From Azospirillum oleiclasticum (GTDB lineage Bacteria > Pseudomonadota > Alphaproteobacteria > Azospirillales > Azospirillaceae): 35,185 nt of DNA. Location of the stretch: NCBI RefSeq assembly GCF_013423485.1, contig NZ_JABFFR010000053.1, forward strand, positions 1 to 35,185. Reading direction: 5' to 3'. Made by a program: the position numbers and the translations under genes. Shown piece after piece: positions 31,273-35,185 of the stretch; the stretch's first letter is position 1; each line of letters opens with the position of its first letter. The notes beneath the pieces are model-generated. The model ran no database searches, was not told the DNA's origin, and saw nothing but the letters and a program-made list of their open reading frames with translations.

Positions 31273-32514
31273 TCAGTCGTCGTAGATCGGCAGGATGTGG
31301 ATGAGAATGGTCGCCTGTGCCGGCACGCCCTCCGGCGTGGTCAAGGAGAAATGCAGTTTGTGGCGGTCGAGCACGGCGTTGGGGGTGGTGGCGAGGGCCT
31401 TGGCTCCCCCGGCCTGGTTCAGGCCGGCCTGAACCAGGCCATCGTATCTCTGGCTGGCGGAGACAACGGCGGTTCCCTGCTTGCCCGGCCTCGTGTACAG
31501 GCCCCCCATCGCGTTGGACAGGCAGGTGCTGGCGTCGAGCATCACCGCTCCCCACACCAAGTAACGCGTCGATGGGCAGGTGATCGGAACGATCTGGTCC
31601 GCATCGGTGTTCATATCGACGCGCACCAGGGCTCCTTGCAGGGGGCCCACCGGCGCGCCGCCGCTCAGCAGGCGTTCCCCGCCGACATGGCCGTCATAGA
31701 ACCCGGAGCGATTCGTTCCCGGTTCCGAGCCCGGAAATCCGCCCGCGGCGGTCTTCAGGTCGGTCCCGATGCTCTTGCGCGAAATGACACCGCCGTCGCT
31801 CACCAGATGACGGGGACCGGTCGCCTTGCCATGGAACGGATAGCGCCAGTTGATCACCGACATGGTCTGGGCGCAGGCGAATGCGTGCGAGAAATGCGGT
31901 TCCCCCTCAATCACGACGAACTTCTCTGGATCGCCCGAGGTCGCGATGTTGGAGCCTGTCGAGGAGAAGAGATGGTAGCGGGCGCCGCCGACGATCTTGT
32001 AGCCGTCGAGTATGGTGAACTGTGCGTTGCCGGCAAGGATTTGCGCGTAGGCGGCATCCCCGAACTCCATCGGGCCGATCAGGAAGATGATGCCGCGGAA
32101 CGTCGCCCGCAGCCCCGTCGCCAGCAACCCGGGGTCGCAGGAGGTTGCCCGGATGTGCAGACCCCTGAGATAGACGGCGGCACCGTTCACCACCCAGATG
32201 GTGGCCATCGATTCCCGGTCCCAACCGGAATCCAGCACGACCCTTCCCGGATGTTCGACGTCGCCCTGGATGATCAGGCGTCCGCCGCCCCGGTGGGGAC
32301 CGCGGATGGTGACGTTGGTGTCGGGGTAGAAGCCCGCCCCGACCTGGATCGTCACGTCGTGGCCGGCGAAGTCGACGGACGAGTAGAGGATATCGACGGC
32401 CCGTTGAATCGTGCGGAGCGCGCGTTCCGGCGAATCCCCCAGACCGTCATTGGTGTCGTCACCATCGACCCGGACATGGTAGGTCCTGCCACCTTCCAAC
32501 ACTTCAACGGCCAT
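31273..32514 (-). CDS. Beta-helix (phage-tailspike-like) protein of unknown function
   Basis: 413 residues. The N-terminus YHVRVDGDDTNDGLGDSPER with ALRTIQRAVDIL is the DUF1565/tailspike-type 'right-handed beta-helix' opening. It is followed by short beta-strand repeats to about residue 200 (VTIQVGAGFY, LIIQGDVEHPGRVVLDSG, YLRGLHIRATSC, FTILDGYKIVGGARYHLFSS). The C-terminal 200 residues are not recognised and end in a compact beta-rich part (KLHFSLTTPEGVPAQATILI). There is no signal peptide. ATG 32514 follows an excellent GGGAGGA site. Such proteins usually bind or cleave polysaccharide in phage tails. In a glycan locus it could be a polysaccharide lyase, epimerase or binding protein. Confidence 0.6.
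   Translation of the reverse strand: MAVEVLEGGRTYHVRVDGDDTNDGLGDSPERALRTIQRAVDILYSSVDFAGHDVTIQVGAGFYPDTNVTIRGPHRGGGRLIIQGDVEHPGRVVLDSGWDRESMATIWVVNGAAVYLRGLHIRATSCDPGLLATGLRATFRGIIFLIGPMEFGDAAYAQILAGNAQFTILDGYKIVGGARYHLFSSTGSNIATSGDPEKFVVIEGEPHFSHAFACAQTMSVINWRYPFHGKATGPRHLVSDGGVISRKSIGTDLKTAAGGFPGSEPGTNRSGFYDGHVGGERLLSGGAPVGPLQGALVRVDMNTDADQIVPITCPSTRYLVWGAVMLDASTCLSNAMGGLYTRPGKQGTAVVSASQRYDGLVQAGLNQAGGAKALATTPNAVLDRHKLHFSLTTPEGVPAQATILIHILPIYDD
31411..31440. repeat. 30-base perfect palindrome inside the beta-helix gene
   Basis: GGCCTGGTTCAGGCC (31411-31425) is followed directly by its exact complement (31426-31440). It lies in the coding region and encodes the repeated-looking peptide GLVQAGLNQAG near the C-terminus. 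With no loop it forms a cruciform-type rather than a normal RNA hairpin. Confidence 0.6.
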
Positions 32515-32782
32515 GGGTTCCTCCCTGGCGCGGCCATGAACGGCGCAACCGCTCGCTCCATGTCACCGCCGACATCAAAACGGCACCATCGATCTGATGT
32601 CGGTACGGATTAATAACCTATTAAAAATAGTCTGGCGAAGGATGGGCTTTCCGTGCATGCCTTGTGGTTCTTTGTTCGTTCCCAATCTCTGCTCCGCCAT
32701 TATCAACCAAACACAGCCTATTCTCGATAATCTATGTTCGTTAAGATTTTTTTTCCAGATAGAGGGGAGAGGAGGAGCCTCC
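32515..32782. other. AT-rich intergenic stretch upstream of the beta-helix gene
   Basis: The composition becomes clearly poorer in GC here than in the operon to the left. A run of eight T lies around 32747-32754. It probably holds the promoter of the minus-strand beta-helix gene and perhaps one for the plus-strand fragment at 32783. No individual promoter could be chosen with confidence. Confidence 0.35.
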
Positions 32783-32902
32783 ATGGCATCGGAACTCCAG
32801 GCGCATACCGGGTGGGAACCGCGGATTCTCTACAAGCGGGCAATAAAGGATTTGTTGACCTATTGGCGTGATCCTGTGGCGGGAAGGAGGGATGTCTGCT
32901 AA
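32783..32902 (+). pseudogene. C-terminal fragment of a GMD-like dehydratase (duplicate of the end of 20193-21215)
   Basis: The 39-residue reading frame contains LQAHTGWEPRILYKRAIKDL and LTYWRDPVA. It matches the last part of the dehydratase at 20193-21215 (FQAHTGWQPRIPYERTIKDL, LNYWRDRVA). The DNA is also close, for example AATAAAGGATTTGTTGA in both. The rest of the dehydratase is absent. A GGAGAGGAGGAG stretch lies just before its ATG, so a short peptide could be made. A sulfotransferase-like gene follows, as after the full-length copy. Confidence 0.7.
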
Positions 32903-32994
32903 TCCGACAGAATCGGGAGAAGTAAAATCGCAGAATATTGGTATTTTGATCACCAATCCCCGCAAGCCACAGGATCAAAAAATGATGCCGGAGA

Positions 32995-33861
32995 TTGAAA
33001 CCCAGCAGAGAACGTTTTTTTTTTCTGGAAAGCTGCGGAAGGACAGCCACCAACTGGATAGCCGAAGCTATCAATCGGCATCCAGATGTCTTTACAACTC
33101 ACGGCATTGACGTCACACCCGTAACGGTTGATCGAACGCTTACTCCGGACTTCAAACGGCCGCCGGACACTGCTCTGCGCAGTGAGGCCGACCTTCATCT
33201 CGACGATTACTTCGACATACTGGAAGGACAACGGGAAGAATCGGTTATCGGTAGCATTCACGGATACAACGCCGCTGTACCTTACCTGAACCCAGGTACC
33301 TATCGTCGCCATTACCGAATCGCGACGGTAACACGTCACCCCGTTATTCGAACCGTGTCAATGCAAAATCAGATCCTGAAGTCTTTTAATAATGCCGAAA
33401 GCGCGCGCGATAGAATCATTGCAAGAAATCGTAGTTTCGTAGAAACAAATTTGCCGGCAAGTCCAGAATATTTGGAACTCCTGCGTACCGCCAAATTTGA
33501 TATCGATAGCCCGCATGATATGGCGTTCATTCTGTCGATCCTGGCCATACGTAACAGAGATTCCGTTAATTTTTGCAGCGGTATGCCAATCTATCTTATG
33601 GAGCGGCTGACCAATGAAATCGACAATTTTTGTCATATTTTTCATTTCATTACGGAAAAGCGAGTTTTTTTGAGCGAATCGTTTCTTGATGCCGTCCTGA
33701 AACAACCGAAGAGATTTGCGTCAGCGACAGAACGTGCAGGGTTCATCCAATACAAAGGCTGGACTGAGTGGCAACGACGGCTCTTTATCCTGGCTATGGA
33801 GCATGAGAATCTGGGCGGGGCGTACGATGCCCTTGGCTATGACATGTCTTATGTCTGCTAA
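32995..33861 (+). CDS. Sulfotransferase-like P-loop protein, copy 3, with a frame problem at the start
   Basis: The conserved frame has FFFLESCGRTATNWIAEAIN, then HPDVFTTHGIDVTPVTVDRT, TVTRHPVIRTVSMQNQILKS and WQRRLFILAMEHENLGGAYD, very like the copy at 19237-20121 along its whole length. In this frame the only start is TTG 32995, with a poorly spaced GGAGA. The better start, ATG 32982 with AGGA seven bases upstream, is in another frame and would read MMPEIETQQRTFFF before going out of frame at a run of ten T (33015-33024). With nine T the ATG frame would join the conserved frame and give RTFFFLESCGRT, matching KTYFLLESCGRT of copy 1. It is thus either frameshifted or switchable. Codon use is AT-richer than in copy 1. 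Confidence 0.68.
   Translation: MKPSRERFFFLESCGRTATNWIAEAINRHPDVFTTHGIDVTPVTVDRTLTPDFKRPPDTALRSEADLHLDDYFDILEGQREESVIGSIHGYNAAVPYLNPGTYRRHYRIATVTRHPVIRTVSMQNQILKSFNNAESARDRIIARNRSFVETNLPASPEYLELLRTAKFDIDSPHDMAFILSILAIRNRDSVNFCSGMPIYLMERLTNEIDNFCHIFHFITEKRVFLSESFLDAVLKQPKRFASATERAGFIQYKGWTEWQRRLFILAMEHENLGGAYDALGYDMSYVC
33015..33024 (+). repeat. T10 homopolymer near the 5' end of sulfotransferase-like copy 3
   Basis: AACG is followed by ten T and CTGGAAAGCTG. Nine T would put the ATG at 32982 in frame with the conserved protein; ten T leads to a stop at 33108-33110. Such a run is prone to slippage in replication or transcription. Confidence 0.7.
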
Positions 33862-33969
33862 ACCCGCGTCCTCCACATCACTCGGACGGGTTCATACCGA
33901 ATCAGGTTACGACGTCGGAATGCACAGCATCCGATACGAGCGCTCCGTGCTTGGAAAGACAATGATATC

Positions 33970-34875
33970 ATGACAGAAGAAAATTCCCCCATCCCATCGG
34001 CCGGAGAAGTCATTGGGCCAGATTTTATTGCCATAGGCCCCCCTCGGACTGGAACAAGTTGGTTGTTTCAAGTTCTGAATTCACAGCCAAGCTGTATGTT
34101 TTTTCCTGTTAAGGAAATAAACTACTTTTGCATTCACATCGAAAAAACCAAATCACGCCTCGCAGAGCGGCTTCTGTTGCTCGATGCGCGCAATTCCGAA
34201 CATAATTATCATAAATCTATTTATGAAAAAATCTTGCGATCCAATGGCAGTATCGCCGACTATATGCAAATCTTCAGAAGACCAAAGGGAAAAATAGTTG
34301 GCGATATCAGTCCGTACTATTTCGACGCAGTCTCCAAGAAGGACATGGAAAAAATCAGGTTTATAATTAATGATAAAAATATTCCAATAATAATAACCTT
34401 GCGCGATCCTGTAATGCACGCCATGTCCTGGCTGAAGCACCTGAATAAAATGAGGGTTATTCCCGTAGAGGAGTTTTCAAAAGACTGGTCAGATATAATT
34501 TGGGATGAATTTTTGGCGTGGTCGGCGCGGATGACGTACGCACACCATTTCAAGCGCTGGAAAGAGGCAGCGGGGAATAATTTGCGAGTCTTTCATTTTG
34601 AGGAAATCCTCCAGGCACCGGCAGGCTATCTCAAGAGTATTGGAAAGGAAATCGGCATAGACATTACCCTGAGTGATGCCGATATCTCGAATCTTTCCAT
34701 CAAAGTCAATGGATCTCCGGAATTGGCACTGCGTCCGCGTCTCGTCTCAGCCATTGCTGCCGCTCTCACTCCAGAAATCAATGCATTCGCGCGAATGGTG
34801 CCCGCAGAGATTACCGAGAAGTGGTATGAGACAGCCCGCCTCGCGCAGGCCACTCCCGAGGCACTGATCGAGTGA
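33970..34875 (+). CDS. Sulfotransferase (classical PAPS-dependent family)
   Basis: 301 residues. DFIAIGPPRTGTSWLFQVLN (19-38) is a textbook 5'-phosphosulfate-binding loop. PIIITLRDPVMHAMSWLKH is the 3'-phosphate-binding region with Arg and Ser, and LRVFHFEEILQAPAGYLKSI is the conserved C-terminal part. It belongs to the heparan-sulfate-like/Sulfotransfer family, distinct from the three GRTAT-type proteins nearby. Base composition is much lower in GC than in the rest of the window (AATATTCCAATAATAATAAC), which suggests recent acquisition. The start is ATG 33970, preceded by GGAAAG. It likely sulfates a surface polysaccharide. Confidence 0.85.
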   Translation: MTEENSPIPSAGEVIGPDFIAIGPPRTGTSWLFQVLNSQPSCMFFPVKEINYFCIHIEKTKSRLAERLLLLDARNSEHNYHKSIYEKILRSNGSIADYMQIFRRPKGKIVGDISPYYFDAVSKKDMEKIRFIINDKNIPIIITLRDPVMHAMSWLKHLNKMRVIPVEEFSKDWSDIIWDEFLAWSARMTYAHHFKRWKEAAGNNLRVFHFEEILQAPAGYLKSIGKEIGIDITLSDADISNLSIKVNGSPELALRPRLVSAIAAALTPEINAFARMVPAEITEKWYETARLAQATPEALIE

Positions 34876-34944
34876 TTGCTCAGGGGGCTGGCCGCGGGCA
34901 GGATCGTGCGCGAGGCGAAGGTAGCCAGCCCCGTGAGCAATCAC
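34872..34944. terminator. Long stem-loop right after the sulfotransferase stop
   Basis: GTGATTGCTCAGGGGGCTGGC (34872-34892) is complementary, with one mismatch, to 34924-34944, with 31 bases between them. It begins at the stop codon. It may terminate transcription or protect the 3' end, but it could also be the ends of a small mobile remnant; there is no T run. Confidence 0.45.
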
Positions 34945-35125
34945 CGGGGCGCCAACGTCCACGCCCTGATCCGCTCCGTCACCGGTACCGGACGCCTCAA
35001 CGGCCTATCGGGGTGACGACACGGGAGTGATCATTATGTACATCGCCATTATCAACGAAAGACAGTAAGGAATAGCACTTCCAGCGGTTACGTGCGACTC
35101 TCAGCCATCAAGCGCGGAGAAGACG
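34945..35125. other. Region without a recognised gene at the right end
   Basis: A 46-codon open stretch continues in the sulfotransferase frame after its stop, to a TGA at 35014-35016 (…NVHALIRSVTGTGRLNGLSG). It matches nothing I recognise. A ten-codon frame MYIAIINERQ at 35037 is probably chance. Confidence 0.3.
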
Positions 35126-35185
35126 ATGGGATCAGTGCTGGAAGAGCTGACAGCCATTCGGACCGTGGCGGAGATGACCGAAGCG
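35126..35185 (+). CDS. Start of an unidentified gene, cut by the window edge
   Basis: ATG 35126 is preceded by GCGGAGAAGAC, a good binding site. It opens a frame that stays open to the edge (MGSVLEELTAIRTVAEMTEA). The 20 residues are helical and not diagnostic. Confidence 0.45.
   Translation, partial: MGSVLEELTAIRTVAEMTEA

Noticed and set aside
32747..32754. Run of eight T as a second phase-variable tract
   Set aside because: It is in non-coding spacer and controls no visible reading frame; a promoter-spacing role is possible but unsupported.
32597..32782. Upstream extension of the dehydratase-tail fragment as a 101-residue protein
   Set aside because: The part before residue 62 has no similarity to a dehydratase and runs through AT-rich spacer with a T run; only the end is recognisable.
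34876..35016. 46-codon extension of the sulfotransferase after its stop codon
   Set aside because: It lies inside and behind the stem-loop, has no family match, and the protein before the stop already has full family length.
1..35185. CRISPR arrays, tRNA or rRNA genes, prophage structural cluster
   Set aside because: No regularly spaced repeats, no tRNA-like cloverleaf with a CCA end or rRNA stretches noticed; the single tailspike-like gene has no phage neighbours.

Overview
The window is very GC-rich DNA, judged by eye from the G/C-dominated third codon positions. The protein style is alphaproteobacterial: TRAP transporters, RepA with iterons, IS110 remnants and O-antigen-type glycan genes. 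It most resembles an Azospirillum-like member of the Rhodospirillales. The remains of an iteron-controlled plasmid replication gene near the left end suggest that this DNA is, or derives from, a large secondary replicon. That assignment is inference.

Left part (about 1-10.6 kb): the 3' end of a ferredoxin/rhodocoxin-type reductase is followed by a decayed repA with its iterons. A LysR-type regulator is then read away from a plus-strand catabolic operon. The operon encodes a fumarylacetoacetate-hydrolase (FAH) family enzyme, a two-domain extradiol-type (VOC) dioxygenase, a flavin aromatic hydroxylase, a complete TRAP transporter (DctP, DctQ, DctM) and a second FAH-family enzyme. Together these look like uptake, ring hydroxylation, ring cleavage and C-C hydrolysis of an aromatic acid.

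Middle scar (about 10.6-12.3 kb, plus 15.1-15.5 kb): this holds a collection of fragments. They are the tail of an Rpn/DUF4351-type protein with its own strong ribosome binding site, an in-frame ParD-ParE fusion, a frameshifted tail of a possible uracil-DNA-glycosylase-like protein, and two different IS110 transposase remnants.

Right part (about 12.3-34.9 kb): a surface-glycan locus. A long minus-strand run, from 26.4 kb down to 15.5 kb and continuing with one large gene at 15.1-12.3 kb, carries an Fe/2OG dioxygenase, a methyltransferase, four SDR nucleotide-sugar enzymes, an RmlC-like epimerase, a sulfotransferase-like protein, an E1-alpha/E1-beta thiamine-diphosphate enzyme pair, a heptose-7-phosphate kinase (HddA-like), a Nudix hydrolase and a 940-residue HddC-like nucleotidyltransferase/TPR/GT61 fusion. 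Divergently on the plus strand lie a StrG-like Fe/2OG protein, an FkbM methyltransferase and a TPR-glycosyltransferase. Further right are a second sulfotransferase-like gene, a beta-helix tailspike-like protein, and an AT-richer segment with a third sulfotransferase-like gene (its start is disturbed by a run of ten T) and a classical sulfotransferase.

Working hypothesis for the glycan locus: HddA and HddC activate a heptose as GDP-heptose, and the SDR and RmlC-like enzymes deoxygenate and epimerise it. The E1 pair, which has no E2/E3 partner here, may add a two-carbon branch, as proposed for AviB1/AviB2 in avilamycin biosynthesis. Methyl-, sulfo- and oxygenase enzymes then decorate the sugar, and the GT61 and GT-B enzymes transfer it. 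The most unusual items are the triple fusion, the orphan E1 pair, the run of SDRs without the YxxxK pair, the T10 tract and the duplicated dehydratase-tail/sulfotransferase unit.
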